Of a stretch of DNA of 64,000 bases, positions 18,170-28,109 are shown in pieces. The notes beneath the pieces are model-generated. The model had not been told where the DNA came from and did no database searches. It worked only from the letters and a program-made list of their open reading frames with translations. Where the stretch lies: NCBI RefSeq assembly GCF_030012525.1, contig NZ_CP124855.1, forward strand, positions 2,852,001 to 2,916,000, read 5' to 3'. Every line of letters starts with the position of its first letter. The stretch's first letter is position 1. The position numbers and the translations under genes were made by a program. Source of the stretch: Chryseobacterium gotjawalense. GTDB taxonomy: Bacteria > Bacteroidota > Bacteroidia > Flavobacteriales > Weeksellaceae.

Positions 18170-19411
18170 ATGAATAGAATACTCGTGATCGCTCTGCTGA
18201 TTTCTACCTGCGCTTTTTCACAGAAAAAAATTACACTGCAGGAAGCGGAGCAATCTTTTGTTAAAAACAATTTGCAGCTCATCGCGCAACAATACAATAT
18301 TTCTGCCGCAGACGCAGATATTGTACAGGCGAAAATTTGGGAACTTCCACAAGCATCTTTTGAAGCCAACGTTTTTAATCCGGAAAAAAACACCTTTCTT
18401 AATCTTGGACCCAGCAAAAGTTTGGCGGTACAACAGCTTTTCCTGTTGGGTGGGAAAAGAAAAAATGAGGTTGAGTTTGCAAAATCCAATAAAGAGCTGA
18501 GCCAGCTTCAGTTTAATCAATTATTATTTGAACTTAAGTCCCAACTGCGGGAAACTTTTTATTCCATTTATTTTGATCAGAGAAAATTAGAGAATATTGA
18601 CAGTCAGTTGAGTTTTTTAACCGATTTGGTCAAAGCATACAAAGTACAAACTGCGAAAGGAAACATCGCGCTTAAAGATGAAGTGAGGTTGCAGGCAATG
18701 GTTTTGGACCTCAATAATGAGAAATTTCAAATAAGAAATGCTGTTTTTTCTCAACTTCAGAATTTTCATACTTTGACGGGAATCAACGACGATTTTATTC
18801 CCGAAATGAGCGATGACGTAGTTCAGGCATTGATTAAAAATCAGCCTCTCATTTCTTTAGATGAATTAAAGAAAATCGCCTTAGAGCACAATGCTGATTA
18901 TTTATACAGTTTAAAATCCATTGAAAACAGCAAGTCGTATTACAAATGGCAAAAATCCCTGAACACTCCCGATGTTACCGGTGGTTTACAATGGAATCAA
19001 AACAATGGTATTTTCAAAAACGAAATTAATTTCACCGTTGCAATCCCAATTCCCTTGTGGAAGCAGAATCAGGGAAATGTTCAGAAAGCGCAGATCTTAA
19101 TGGAGCAAAGTCAGAAAAATACCGACTACCAAAAACAAGAGCTCGAAAATAAAATAACGGCGGCTTATCAAAACTGGCAAAATAATTATAACCAGTATTT
19201 TGGTATCGAGCTGGCCGACCTCAATAATTTGAATGCGGTTTATAAAGGAATGCAGGATAATTTCAGAAAAGGAAATATCACTTTGATGGACTTTACTGAT
19301 TTTAGCAACAGTTATAAAGAAACCGTTTTACAAATCGACGAAATAAAAAAGCAGGTCGTGATTTCGGCTGAACAATTAAATCAACTTATACAAACTCCCA
19401 TTTTCAATTAA
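18170..19411 (+). CDS. TolC/CzcC-family outer-membrane efflux protein
   Basis: Outer-membrane channel of a tripartite RND pump. From the ATG at 18170 (AAAGGACTGATATG context) the 413-aa product begins with a signal peptide (MNRILVIALLISTCAFSQ); the in-frame ATG at 18146 would add eight residues. ITLQEAEQSFVKNN and the later NKITAAYQNWQNNY show the repeated coiled-coil OEP pattern, with long helical segments at residues ~110-180 and ~310-390. It is first in the operon, 2 bp before the adaptor gene. The heavy-metal CzcC-like assignment follows from the CzcA-like pump downstream. Confidence 0.9.
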   Translation: MNRILVIALLISTCAFSQKKITLQEAEQSFVKNNLQLIAQQYNISAADADIVQAKIWELPQASFEANVFNPEKNTFLNLGPSKSLAVQQLFLLGGKRKNEVEFAKSNKELSQLQFNQLLFELKSQLRETFYSIYFDQRKLENIDSQLSFLTDLVKAYKVQTAKGNIALKDEVRLQAMVLDLNNEKFQIRNAVFSQLQNFHTLTGINDDFIPEMSDDVVQALIKNQPLISLDELKKIALEHNADYLYSLKSIENSKSYYKWQKSLNTPDVTGGLQWNQNNGIFKNEINFTVAIPIPLWKQNQGNVQKAQILMEQSQKNTDYQKQELENKITAAYQNWQNNYNQYFGIELADLNNLNAVYKGMQDNFRKGNITLMDFTDFSNSYKETVLQIDEIKKQVVISAEQLNQLIQTPIFN

Positions 19412-19413
19412 CC

Positions 19414-20499
19414 ATGAAGAAAAATTTAATCATTTTACTTGCCCTTTTTACCTTGATAAACTGTAAAAAAGAGGACGATAAAAAAGATGTTGAAGCTGCA
19501 AAAGGTTTTGTTATTAGTAATCTGATGATGAAATCCACCACAGTTGTGGAAGTTAAGAGCGATTACATTAAAGATGAAATAAGCTTTTTCGGAAAAATCG
19601 CAGCCGATAAAAATCAATACATCGATATTTTTCCTCTGGTCGGCGGGAATGTGATTTCCATCCATGCGGAGCTGGGTGATTATGTGAAAAAAGGGCAGGT
19701 GCTGGCGACCATCAGAAGTACTGAAGTTGCAGGTTATCAAAAAGATTTGAGTTACGCGAAAACAGATTTAGTGGTTGCTCAGAAAAACCTTCGGGTGGCG
19801 CAGGATATGTACAACGGGAAATTGAGTACCGAAAGAGAAGTTCTGGAAGCCAAAAGCCAGGTTCAAAAAGCGGAAGATGAGCTGCGCAGATCACAGTCGG
19901 TGAATCAGGTTTACAATATGAGCAAAGGAAATGTGTATTCGGTGGTTTCGCCGATCAGCGGGTATATTGTTCAGAAAAACATTAATAAAGACATGCAGCT
20001 GAGAAGCGACCGTTCAGATAATATTTTCGATGTTGCCAACACGAAGAATGTTTGGGCGATTCTGAATATTAATCAAAGTGATATACATAAAATTTCTTTG
20101 GGGATGAAAGCGGAGGTTTCTACTTTGGCGGCCCCTGATAAAGTTTTCTACGGGAAAATCGATAAAATCTTTAAAATTATTGATCCCGAAACCAATTCCA
20201 TGCAGGCAAGAGTGGTTTTGGATAACGCAAACGGTGAGCTGATTCCTGAAAGCAAAGCCACCATCAAAGTTTTTAAGACAGAAGATACCACCGCGCTTTC
20301 TGTTCCGTCGAACGCCTTGATATTCGATGATAACCGATATTACGTCATTCTTTTTAAAAGCCAGAGTAATGTAAAAGTGCAGGAAGTAAAAGTAGCCAAA
20401 CAAACTGGGAATGTTTCTTACATTTCTGATGGACTTAAAGAAGGCGACAAAGTGGTAACCAATAATCAACTGTTGTTTTACAGATCGTTGAACGAATAA
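19414..20499 (+). CDS. RND efflux periplasmic adaptor (CzcB-like lipoprotein)
   Basis: Membrane-fusion protein linking the pump to the outer-membrane channel. The 361-aa product has a lipoprotein signal (MKKNLIILLALFTLINCKK, lipobox Cys about residue 17). Order: barrel-sandwich half (IHAELGDYVKKGQVLATIRS), an alpha-hairpin (~residues 105-170), the second half (SVVSPISGYIVQKNI) and a beta-barrel domain. It starts 2 bp after the channel gene. No extra His/Met metal-binding extension is seen, unlike CusB. Confidence 0.92.
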   Translation: MKKNLIILLALFTLINCKKEDDKKDVEAAKGFVISNLMMKSTTVVEVKSDYIKDEISFFGKIAADKNQYIDIFPLVGGNVISIHAELGDYVKKGQVLATIRSTEVAGYQKDLSYAKTDLVVAQKNLRVAQDMYNGKLSTEREVLEAKSQVQKAEDELRRSQSVNQVYNMSKGNVYSVVSPISGYIVQKNINKDMQLRSDRSDNIFDVANTKNVWAILNINQSDIHKISLGMKAEVSTLAAPDKVFYGKIDKIFKIIDPETNSMQARVVLDNANGELIPESKATIKVFKTEDTTALSVPSNALIFDDNRYYVILFKSQSNVKVQEVKVAKQTGNVSYISDGLKEGDKVVTNNQLLFYRSLNE

Positions 20500-20561
20500 T
20501 TTAAGCTCTGTTTTAATTAAATGAAATCCACAAAAATTGGTTTTTAGCAAATAAAAAATTC

Positions 20562-23500
20562 ATGAATAAATTTATAAAAAATATCATCGCTTTTTCACTC
20601 AAGAATAAAGCCTTTACTTTTATTTGGGTGGCGCTCCTGGCGATCTGCGGTTACATCAGTTTTAAAAATATGCCGATTGAAGCATTTCCGGATGTTACCA
20701 ATACGCAGATGGTCATCATCACCCAGTGGAATGGCAGAAGTGCAGAAGAAGTAGAACGTTTCGTGACCACTCCGGTAGAATTGTCGATGAGTTCCGTTCA
20801 GAAAAAATCCAGTATCAGAAGTACGACCATGTTTGGACTTTCCATTATTAAAATTATTTTTGATGATGGAGTAGATGATGCTTTTGCCAGAATTCAGGTG
20901 AATAATCAACTGCGAACTGTGAAGTTTCCTGAAGGCGCAGAGCCGGAAGTTCAGCCACCGTACGGACCAACCGGAGAAATATACCGCTATATTCTGCAAA
21001 GTCCGAAGAAAGATTCGCGCGAATTGTTGACGTTGCAAACCTGGGTTGTAGACCGTGCTTTGCGGGGAATTCCGGGTGTTGCGGATGTAAATGTTTTTGG
21101 CGGTCAGGAAAAAATATTTGAATTAAGCATCGATCCCAGAAAGTTGGAGCAATATAATCTGACGACTTCCCAGGTTTACAATGCCATTAATCAGGGAAAT
21201 TTAAATGTCGGCGGAGATGTCATCGAAAAGAACGGGCAGTCTTATGTCGTCCGGGGAATCGGTTTACTGAAATCCATTGCCGATATCGAAAATGTGACCA
21301 TTCAAAATGACCATGGCAATCCTATTTTAATTAAAAGTGTCGCAACGGTACATGAAAGTTCATTGCCAAGAGTCGGTCAGGCGGGATTCAATGATCAGAA
21401 TGATGTGGTTGCGGGCATCATTGTCATGCGAAAAGGGGAGAATCCTGTCGAGGTTTTGCATTTGGTTAAAGAGAAAATTGAAGAACTCAATACCAAGATT
21501 TTACCCAAAGACACGAAAATCATCACCGTTTACAACCGGGAGAATTTAATGGATTTCACCACCAAAACCATTATGCATAACCTGATCGAAGGAATTGTTT
21601 TCGTTACAGTAATCGTATTTCTCTTCATGGCAGATTGGCGGACGACTTTTATTGTGTCGATTATTATTCCGCTGTCCTTGTTGTTTGCTTTTCTATGTTT
21701 AAAGATCGCGGGAATGAGTGCGAATCTGCTGTCGCTAGGCGCCGTAGATTTCGGAATCATCATTGATGGAGCCGTCGTCATGGTCGAGGGGATTTTTGTA
21801 ATGCTGGATCATAAAGCCAAAAAATACGGCATGGAACGGTTTAATAAAATGGCGAAAGGAGGTTGGATCAAAACCACCGGAATCGGTTTAGGCAAAGCGA
21901 TTTTCTTTTCCAAATTAATTATCATTACCTCTCTTATTCCCATATTCGCTTTTCAAAAAGTAGAAGGGAAAATGTTCTCGCCTTTGGCTTTTACGTTGGG
22001 ATTTGCATTGCTGGGCGCACTGCTGTTGACGCTTACCCTGGTGCCTGTTCTTTCTCATTTGTTGTTGAATAAAAATGTGCGCGAAAAGAAAAATATTTTT
22101 GTCTCGTTTTGGGAACGGATTGTCGGAAAAGGTCTTGCTTTTACTTTTAGAAATAAAAAATTGAGTTTATTGGTTTCTGTGGCATTTCTGGCAGTAACAC
22201 TTTTTTCTGCACGGTTTTTAGGAACCGAATTTTTGCCACCTTTAAATGAAGGCGCCCTTTGGGTAACTGCTGAAATGCCTATGAGTATCAGTTTAAAAGA
22301 GTCTTTGAAAAAAACAGAGCAACTTAAAAAAACATTGAGAAGTTTTCCTGAGGTAACCGATGTATTGTCGCAAACCGGCCGTAGTAATGATGGTACCGAT
22401 CCTAATGGTTTTGGTTTTGCACAGTTTTCGGTAAGCCTTAAACCAAAAGAAAAATGGACCAGAAAAATTACAATGGACGGGCTTATTGAAGAAATGGACG
22501 TGAAATTAAAACAATATCAAGGAATCACTTATAATTACTCGCAACCGATTTCCGATAACGTGGCAGAAGCTGTTGCCGGTTTCAAGGCCGAAAACGGAGT
22601 GAAGATTTATGGTGACAATTTGAATACTTTGGACAAATATGCCAAACAGGTCTATGATATTTTAAAAGAGGTAGATGGAGTAAAAGAGCCGGGAATCATT
22701 AAAAATATTGGTCAGCCAGAACTGAGTGTTATGTTGGACCGAAATAAAATGGCACAATACGGCGTGTCGCTAGCCGATGCACAATCTGTTTTGGAAACGG
22801 CATTTGGTGGGAAAACTGCTTCCGAACTTTTTGATGGTGAACGGAAGTTCGATATCAGAATCAGGTATGCCGAAGAATACAGAAAAGATGAAAATGATCT
22901 TGCGTTACTGATGGTTCCCACTCAGGAAGGATCCCTGATTCCACTGAAAGAGATCGCAGAGATTCATCAGGACGATGGTGCGGCATTTATTTATCGCGAT
23001 AATATTCAAAGATATATTGGAGTGAAGTTTTCGATCCGGGATCGGGATTTGGGAAGCACTATTGCTGATGCACAGAAAAAAGTAAATCAAATTGAGCTTC
23101 CGCAAGGGTATTCAATCGGTTGGACCGGGCAGTTTGAAAATCAGGAAAGGGCGACCAAACGTTTAGCGGAAGTAGTGCCGATTAGTCTGGTGATGATTTT
23201 CTTCCTTTTGTTTATTTTATTTGGAAATTTAAAGGATTCTCTGTTGGTTTTGGCGAATGTACCTTTTGCATTAATCGGCGGAATCATCGCCTTGCACATG
23301 ACGGGTATGAACTTTGGAATTTCCGCTGGAGTAGGATTTATCGCTCTTTTTGGGATCTGTATTCAGAACGGAGTGATTCTTCTTTCAGAATTTCACCAGA
23401 ATATTAAAGCGGGAATGGATGTCGCTGCCGGAATTTTAGAAGGCGTAAAAGTAAGAACCAGACCGGTGGTTATGACAGCGATGATGGCGTCTGTGGGGCT

Positions 23501-23669
23501 TTTGCCTGCTGCACTTTCCACTGGAATCGGGTCAGAATCCCAAAAACCACTGGCGGTTGTGATCATTGGCGGATTGGTTACGGCGACCGTTTTGACTTTA
23601 TTAATTTTCCCAATTATCTTCTGGATTTTTAATAAAACTAAAAAATCAGATCAATTTTATGAGAATTAA
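20562..23669 (+). CDS. czcA: CzcA/CusA-family heavy-metal RND pump
   Basis: The 1035-aa inner-membrane proton antiporter drives metal export. It has the RND layout: TM1 at the N terminus, a large periplasmic loop, TM2-6, a second loop from ~residue 550, and TM8-12. TM4 contains VDFGIIIDGAVVMVEG with Asp396, Asp402 and Glu409 at the D-x5-D-x6-E spacing of CzcA, which points to divalent cations (Co/Zn/Cd/Ni) rather than Cu/Ag. IEAFPDVTNTQ near the N terminus is also typical of the HME-RND family. It is 62 bp after the adaptor gene and ends the operon. Exact metal specificity cannot be read from sequence. Confidence 0.93.
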   Translation: MNKFIKNIIAFSLKNKAFTFIWVALLAICGYISFKNMPIEAFPDVTNTQMVIITQWNGRSAEEVERFVTTPVELSMSSVQKKSSIRSTTMFGLSIIKIIFDDGVDDAFARIQVNNQLRTVKFPEGAEPEVQPPYGPTGEIYRYILQSPKKDSRELLTLQTWVVDRALRGIPGVADVNVFGGQEKIFELSIDPRKLEQYNLTTSQVYNAINQGNLNVGGDVIEKNGQSYVVRGIGLLKSIADIENVTIQNDHGNPILIKSVATVHESSLPRVGQAGFNDQNDVVAGIIVMRKGENPVEVLHLVKEKIEELNTKILPKDTKIITVYNRENLMDFTTKTIMHNLIEGIVFVTVIVFLFMADWRTTFIVSIIIPLSLLFAFLCLKIAGMSANLLSLGAVDFGIIIDGAVVMVEGIFVMLDHKAKKYGMERFNKMAKGGWIKTTGIGLGKAIFFSKLIIITSLIPIFAFQKVEGKMFSPLAFTLGFALLGALLLTLTLVPVLSHLLLNKNVREKKNIFVSFWERIVGKGLAFTFRNKKLSLLVSVAFLAVTLFSARFLGTEFLPPLNEGALWVTAEMPMSISLKESLKKTEQLKKTLRSFPEVTDVLSQTGRSNDGTDPNGFGFAQFSVSLKPKEKWTRKITMDGLIEEMDVKLKQYQGITYNYSQPISDNVAEAVAGFKAENGVKIYGDNLNTLDKYAKQVYDILKEVDGVKEPGIIKNIGQPELSVMLDRNKMAQYGVSLADAQSVLETAFGGKTASELFDGERKFDIRIRYAEEYRKDENDLALLMVPTQEGSLIPLKEIAEIHQDDGAAFIYRDNIQRYIGVKFSIRDRDLGSTIADAQKKVNQIELPQGYSIGWTGQFENQERATKRLAEVVPISLVMIFFLLFILFGNLKDSLLVLANVPFALIGGIIALHMTGMNFGISAGVGFIALFGICIQNGVILLSEFHQNIKAGMDVAAGILEGVKVRTRPVVMTAMMASVGLLPAALSTGIGSESQKPLAVVIIGGLVTATVLTLLIFPIIFWIFNKTKKSDQFYEN

Positions 23670-24001
23670 AAATTTAACATAAATTTAATTCTTTAGTTTA
23701 TGAAGGATATTTTTCGAACAAATCAGGGCTGATAAAGGGGGATTAAGAGTGTTAAACAGTTATCAATTATTATTAAAATTGATCTAAAACGAAAAATGTT
23801 CTTATAAAATTATTTATAGATTTTCTCACATAAATATTTTTCCGTAAATTTGCACTCCGGTATTTCGCTTATATAAGATGGTGTAAATCAATATTTTTGA
23901 ATGTTCAACTTTTTTTTCTTAAAAAAGGTTTTCAATATTCAAAAAATGACTATATTTGCGCACCGAAAAAATGAATAATTAATTAAATAAATATTTAAAT
24001 C
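23670..24001 (+). promoter_or_regulatory. Intergenic region with two candidate tuf promoters
   Basis: Two -7-type boxes lie ahead of tuf: TAAATTTG (23845-23852) and TATATTTG (23951-23958), each followed by GCAC. Neither has an ideal TTG at 17-20 bp. No gene is seen in these 332 bp. Because tuf is cut off from the tRNA-cluster promoter, these boxes probably supply its transcription. Confidence 0.55.
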
Positions 24002-25189
24002 ATGGCAAAGGAAACGTTTAATCGTAACAAACCACACTTGAACATTGGTACCATCGGTCACGTAGACCATGGTAAAACTACACTTACTGCAGCAATCAGT
24101 AAAGTATTATCTGACAAAGGATTCGGAACAGCTAGAGATTTCTCTACAATTGATTCTGCACCAGAAGAAAAAGAAAGAGGTATTACAATTAATACTTCAC
24201 ACATTGAATATGAAACTGCAAACAGACATTACGCTCACGTAGACTGTCCAGGTCACGCCGATTATGTGAAAAACATGGTTACTGGTGCTGCACAAATGGA
24301 TGGAGCTATTTTAGTAGTAGCTGCTACAGACGGACCAATGCCTCAAACAAGAGAGCACATCCTTCTATGTCGTCAGGTAAATGTACCTAATGTACTTGTT
24401 TTTATGAACAAAGTAGATATGGTAGATGACGCTGAATTATTAGAATTAGTAGAAATGGAAGTAAGAGACCTTCTTTCTTCTTATGACTATGATGGTGATA
24501 ATGCTCCGGTAATTCAAGGATCTGCATTAGGTGGACTGAATGGTGATGCTAAATGGGTAGCAAAAATCGAAGAATTAATGGATGCTGTTGATTCTTGGAT
24601 CGAACTTCCAGTTAGAGATGTTGACAAAACTTTCTTGATGCCAATTGAAGACGTTTTCTCTATTACAGGTAGAGGTACTGTTGCAACTGGTAGAATTGAA
24701 GCTGGTGTAATTAACACTGGAGATCCAGTAGATATCGTAGGTATGGGTGATGAGAAGTTAACTTCTACTATTACCGGTGTTGAGATGTTTAGAAAAATCT
24801 TGGACAGAGGTGAAGCTGGTGATAACGTAGGTCTATTGTTGAGAGGTATTGAAAAAACCGACATCAAAAGAGGTATGGTAATCGCTAAGAAAGATTCAGT
24901 GAAACCACACAAACACTTCAAAGCTGAGGTTTATATCCTTTCTAAAGAAGAAGGTGGTCGTCACACTCCATTCCACAACAAATACCGTCCACAGTTCTAT
25001 GTAAGAACTACAGACGTAACAGGTGAGATTTTCTTACCAGAAGGTGTAGAAATGGTAATGCCAGGTGATAACGTAACTATTACTGTAGAATTGTTACAGC
25101 CAATCGCTCTTAACGTAGGTCTTAGATTTGCGATCAGAGAAGGTGGTAGAACAGTTGGTGCTGGTCAGGTAACTGAAATCACTGATTAA
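24002..25189 (+). CDS. tuf: Elongation factor Tu
   Basis: GTPase that brings aminoacyl-tRNA to the ribosome. The 395-aa protein has all G motifs: GHVDHGKTT (G1), [12 protein letters not shown] (G2 region), DCPGHADY (G3), MNKVD (G4). Codon use is strongly biased, as expected for high expression. It lies between the metal-efflux operon and tRNA-Trp, and is followed by a strong terminator. In many bacteria tuf directly follows the tRNA-Thr/Tyr/Gly/Thr cluster; here it does not. Confidence 0.99.
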   Translation: MAKETFNRNKPHLNIGTIGHVDHGKTTLTAAISKVLSDKGFGTARDFSTIDSAPEEKERGITINTSHIEYETANRHYAHVDCPGHADYVKNMVTGAAQMDGAILVVAATDGPMPQTREHILLCRQVNVPNVLVFMNKVDMVDDAELLELVEMEVRDLLSSYDYDGDNAPVIQGSALGGLNGDAKWVAKIEELMDAVDSWIELPVRDVDKTFLMPIEDVFSITGRGTVATGRIEAGVINTGDPVDIVGMGDEKLTSTITGVEMFRKILDRGEAGDNVGLLLRGIEKTDIKRGMVIAKKDSVKPHKHFKAEVYILSKEEGGRHTPFHNKYRPQFYVRTTDVTGEIFLPEGVEMVMPGDNVTITVELLQPIALNVGLRFAIREGGRTVGAGQVTEITD

Positions 25190-25205
25190 TTTCTGAAAAT
25201 ATAAT

Positions 25206-25240
25206 AAAGGTTCCGTAGGGAAACTTACGGAACCTTTTTT
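25206..25240 (+). terminator. Intrinsic terminator after tuf
   Basis: AAAGGTTCCGTA and TACGGAACCTTT form a 12-bp stem around an 8-nt loop with T6 following. It ends 6 bp before tRNA-Trp. Confidence 0.85.
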
Positions 25241-25245
25241 AATCT

Positions 25246-25316
25246 ACGGGCATCGTCCAATGGTAGGATACCGGTCTCCAAAACCGTTGATCAGGGTTCG
25301 AGTCCTTGTGCCCGTG
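25246..25316 (+). tRNA. tRNA-Trp (CCA)
   Basis: A 71-nt cloverleaf with acceptor ACGGGCA/TGCCCGT, discriminator G, anticodon loop CTCCAAA (CCA) and T arm CAGGG/TCCTT region. It precedes secE by 13 bp, a conserved tuf-trnW-secE-nusG order. Confidence 0.96.
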
Positions 25317-25329
25317 CAAATAAAAGATA

Positions 25330-25533
25330 ATGAGTTTAGTAGATTTTATTAAAGGTTCTTATACCGAATTCAAAGACAGAGTAGAGTGGCCAAAGTGGCC
25401 GGAGCTGCAATCATCTACCATAGTAGTAACTATTGGTACCGTGTTAATGGCTATTTTTACTTTTGGTGTAGATTCATTGTTCAGTAAATCTATTGCGAAT
25501 ATGATATCGCTCTTTATCAATCTGTTCAATTAA
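25330..25533 (+). CDS. secE: Preprotein translocase subunit SecE
   Basis: The 67-aa protein has an amphipathic cytosolic segment (FIKGSYTEFKDRVEWPKWPELQ) and one transmembrane helix (STIVVTIGTVLMAIFTFGVD), the minimal single-span SecE found in most bacteria. SecE clamps SecY in the Sec channel. It starts 13 bp after tRNA-Trp and is 15 bp before nusG, in the standard order. Confidence 0.95.
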   Translation: MSLVDFIKGSYTEFKDRVEWPKWPELQSSTIVVTIGTVLMAIFTFGVDSLFSKSIANMISLFINLFN

Positions 25534-25548
25534 AATTATTTTCCCAAA

Positions 25549-26091
25549 ATGAGTGACTTGAAGTGGTATGTTCTGAAATCCATCAGTGGACAGGAAAATA
25601 AGGTGAAAGCCTATATTGAGAACGAAATGAAGCATTATGGCCTTGAGGATTTTGTAACTCAAGTAGTCATTCCTATGGAAAAAGTAATCCAAATTAGAAA
25701 TGGTAAAAAGGTACCGAAAGAAAAACCTTATTACCCAGGATACTTAATGGTAGAAGCTAATCTTGTAGGAGAAGTTCCTCACATTATCAAAAATATCCCA
25801 GGAGTAATTTCTTTTTTGAGTTCAACCAAAGGGGGTGATCCTGTACCGATGCGTAAATCAGAGGTAAACAGAATGCTCGGTAGAATGGATGAACTTTCTG
25901 AGTTCGCAGTTGAAACTGCTATTCCTTTCGTAGTAGGTGAAAACGTAAAAGTAATCGACGGACCTTTCAATGGTTTCAACGGTACGGTAGAAAAACTACA
26001 CGAAGACAAAAAGAAAATAGAAGTTTCAGTAATGATTTTCGGAAGAAAAACTCCAATGGAACTAAGTTTTATGCAAGTGGAAAAAGTATAA
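25549..26091 (+). CDS. nusG: Transcription termination/antitermination protein NusG
   Basis: The 180-aa protein has the N-terminal NGN domain (LKWYVLKSISGQENKVKAYI, PYYPGYLMVEA) and a C-terminal KOW domain (FVVGENVKVIDGPFNGFNG). It binds RNA polymerase, supports elongation and links it to Rho or the ribosome. It lies 15 bp after secE and is closed by a terminator before rplK. Confidence 0.98.
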   Translation: MSDLKWYVLKSISGQENKVKAYIENEMKHYGLEDFVTQVVIPMEKVIQIRNGKKVPKEKPYYPGYLMVEANLVGEVPHIIKNIPGVISFLSSTKGGDPVPMRKSEVNRMLGRMDELSEFAVETAIPFVVGENVKVIDGPFNGFNGTVEKLHEDKKKIEVSVMIFGRKTPMELSFMQVEKV

Positions 26092-26112
26092 TAAACTTAT
26101 ACATAAATTATA

Positions 26113-26142
26113 GAAAGAACCAATTTGATTGGTTCTTTTTTT
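26113..26142 (+). terminator. Intrinsic terminator after nusG
   Basis: AAGAACCAAT and ATTGGTTCTT form a perfect 10-bp stem with loop TTG and a T run. Confidence 0.9.
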
Positions 26143-26181
26143 ATTTAATTCAAATTATCATTAAAAATCAATGTTTTACAC

Positions 26182-26211
26182 TTGTGTAATTAAAAATTAT
26201 TCTTAATTTTG
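26182..26211 (+). promoter_or_regulatory. Promoter of the rplKAJL operon
   Basis: TTG (26182-26184), 19 bp, TAATTTTG (26204-26211) matches the flavobacterial consensus. It gives an untranslated leader of about 90 nt, room for L1-type autoregulation, though no specific L1 site was identified. Confidence 0.75.
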
Positions 26212-26307
26212 CAATCCGAAATGTAGAGTTGTGATTTTATATTACTTCTTTGCAGATTTATAAATGCTTCCACATTCATAAATTATTTAATTTTATAAAA
26301 AATCAAA

Positions 26308-26751
26308 ATGGCTAAAAAAGTCTTTAAAATGGTGAAGCTCCAAGTGAAAGGAGGAGCAGCTAATCCATCTCCACCAGTAGGTCCAGCCTTGGGTTCTGCC
26401 GGGGTGAACATTATGGAGTTTTGTAAGCAATTCAACGGAAGAACTCAAGACAAACCAGGACAAGTTTTACCTGTAGTAATTACAGTATTCGAAGACAAAT
26501 CATTTGAATTCGTTATTAAAACTCCACCAGTTGCAATCCAACTTTTAGAAGCTAGTAAGCAGAAAAAAGGTTCAGGAGAGCCGAACAGACTGAAAATTGG
26601 TGCTGTTTCTTGGGATCAAGTTGGTAAAATTGCTGCAGATAAAATGGTAGATCTTAACTGCTTTACTATTGATGGTGCCCTTACTATGGTTGCCGGAACT
26701 GCAAGATCTATGGGATTGAGAGTAACAGGAACTAAACCAACTAACGCTTAA
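26308..26751 (+). CDS. rplK: 50S ribosomal protein L11
   Basis: The 147-aa protein ([31 protein letters not shown]) is L11, part of the GTPase-associated centre of the large subunit and needed for stringent-response sensing by RelA. First gene of rplKAJL, 11 bp before rplA. Confidence 0.99.
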   Translation: MAKKVFKMVKLQVKGGAANPSPPVGPALGSAGVNIMEFCKQFNGRTQDKPGQVLPVVITVFEDKSFEFVIKTPPVAIQLLEASKQKKGSGEPNRLKIGAVSWDQVGKIAADKMVDLNCFTIDGALTMVAGTARSMGLRVTGTKPTNA

Positions 26752-26762
26752 AACTTATAGAA

Positions 26763-27455
26763 ATGGCAAAATTGACAAAAAAGCAAAAAGAAGCTTTAAG
26801 CAAAATAGAAAAAAATAAAATTTACTCCCTTGATGAAGCATCTGCTTTGGTGAAAGAAGTAAACTTTGCAAAATTTGACGCATCTGTAGATATCGCAGTT
26901 CGTTTGGGAGTTGATCCTAGAAAAGCGAACCAAATGGTAAGAGGAGTAGTTTCTCTTCCACACGGTACTGGTAAAGATGTGAAAGTATTGGCTTTGGTAA
27001 CACCTGATAAAGAAGCAGAAGCAAGAGAAGCTGGTGCTGATTATGTAGGTCTTGATGAGTATTTACAGAAAATAAAAGACGGTTGGACTGATGTTGACGT
27101 TATCGTTACGATGCCAGCTGTTATGGGTAAATTAGGTCCTTTGGGTAGAATTTTAGGCCCAAGAGGTTTAATGCCAAATCCAAAATCAGGAACTGTAACC
27201 ATGGAAATCGGTAAAGCTGTATCTGAAGTAAAATCAGGTAAAATTGATTTTAAAGTTGATAAATACGGTATTATCCATGCAGGAATTGGTAAAGTATCTT
27301 TCGATGCTGCTCAAATCAGAGAAAATGCTTCTGAATTAATTCAGACTTTACTTAAATTGAAACCAACTGCGTCAAAAGGTGTTTATGTGAAAAGCATTTA
27401 CTTGTCTTCTACCATGAGTCCGGGTATTGCAATTGATACTAAATCTGTAAACTAA
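26763..27455 (+). CDS. rplA: 50S ribosomal protein L1
   Basis: The 230-aa L1 protein forms the mobile stalk at the ribosomal E site and usually represses its own operon. Typical motifs are [35 protein letters not shown] and [15 protein letters not shown]. Located 11 bp after rplK and 13 bp before rplJ. Confidence 0.99.
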   Translation: MAKLTKKQKEALSKIEKNKIYSLDEASALVKEVNFAKFDASVDIAVRLGVDPRKANQMVRGVVSLPHGTGKDVKVLALVTPDKEAEAREAGADYVGLDEYLQKIKDGWTDVDVIVTMPAVMGKLGPLGRILGPRGLMPNPKSGTVTMEIGKAVSEVKSGKIDFKVDKYGIIHAGIGKVSFDAAQIRENASELIQTLLKLKPTASKGVYVKSIYLSSTMSPGIAIDTKSVN

Positions 27456-27468
27456 AATCTGTAAGACA

Positions 27469-28056
27469 ATGACAAAAGAAGATAAAGTATTAGTAATACA
27501 AGAATTAAAAGAAGTGTTACAAGACGCGAAAGTTGTTTATGTAGCAAGTCTAGAAGGAATGAATGCTGCTGCGACTTCAGATTTTAGAAGACAGGCGTTC
27601 AAACAAAATATCACTGTAAAAGTTGTAAAAAACACTTTACTACAAAAAGCATTGGAGCAAATCGAAGGAGTAGATTACTCTGAAATGTTCCCTACTTTCA
27701 AAGGAAATTCAGCGTTGATGATTTCTGAAACAGCAAATGCTCCGGCAAAGTTGATTCAGGGATTCAGAAAAAAAGCAGAAGTTCCAGCTTTGAAATCTGC
27801 TTATTTACAAGAAACATTCTATGTTGGTGACGAAAACTTGGCTACACTTGTAAGCATCAAGTCTAGAGAAGAAATGATCGGTGAAATCATCACATTACTT
27901 CAATCTCCACTTAGAAATGTACTTTCTGCACTTCAAAATAAAGATGAAGCAAACGGAAACGCTGAAGAAGCTGCTCCAGTTGCAGAAGAAACCCCAGCCG
28001 AAGAAGCTGCTCCAGAAGCAAGCACTGAAGCAACCGATGCACCTGGTGCAGAGTAA
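27469..28056 (+). CDS. rplJ: 50S ribosomal protein L10 with acidic C-terminal tail
   Basis: L10 anchors the L7/L12 stalk. The core (KVLVIQELKEVLQDAKVVYV, VKVVKNTLLQKALE) is normal. After about residue 160 there is an added ~36-residue Ala/Glu/Pro-rich acidic tail (GNAEEAAPVAEETPAEEAAP), making 195 aa compared with ~165 in E. coli. Similar tails are common in Bacteroidetes L10 and are probably disordered. Confidence 0.98.
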   Translation: MTKEDKVLVIQELKEVLQDAKVVYVASLEGMNAAATSDFRRQAFKQNITVKVVKNTLLQKALEQIEGVDYSEMFPTFKGNSALMISETANAPAKLIQGFRKKAEVPALKSAYLQETFYVGDENLATLVSIKSREEMIGEIITLLQSPLRNVLSALQNKDEANGNAEEAAPVAEETPAEEAAPEASTEATDAPGAE

Positions 28057-28109
28057 TTAGACTCAAAAAAAAATCAAATAAATCGTTCAACAATTAAAAC
28101 ATTATTAAA

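Noticed and set aside
16041..23669. The efflux block as a transposon or genomic island
   Set aside because: No transposase, integrase, flanking direct repeats or clear base-composition change was found, so only an ordinary insertion or rearrangement is supported.
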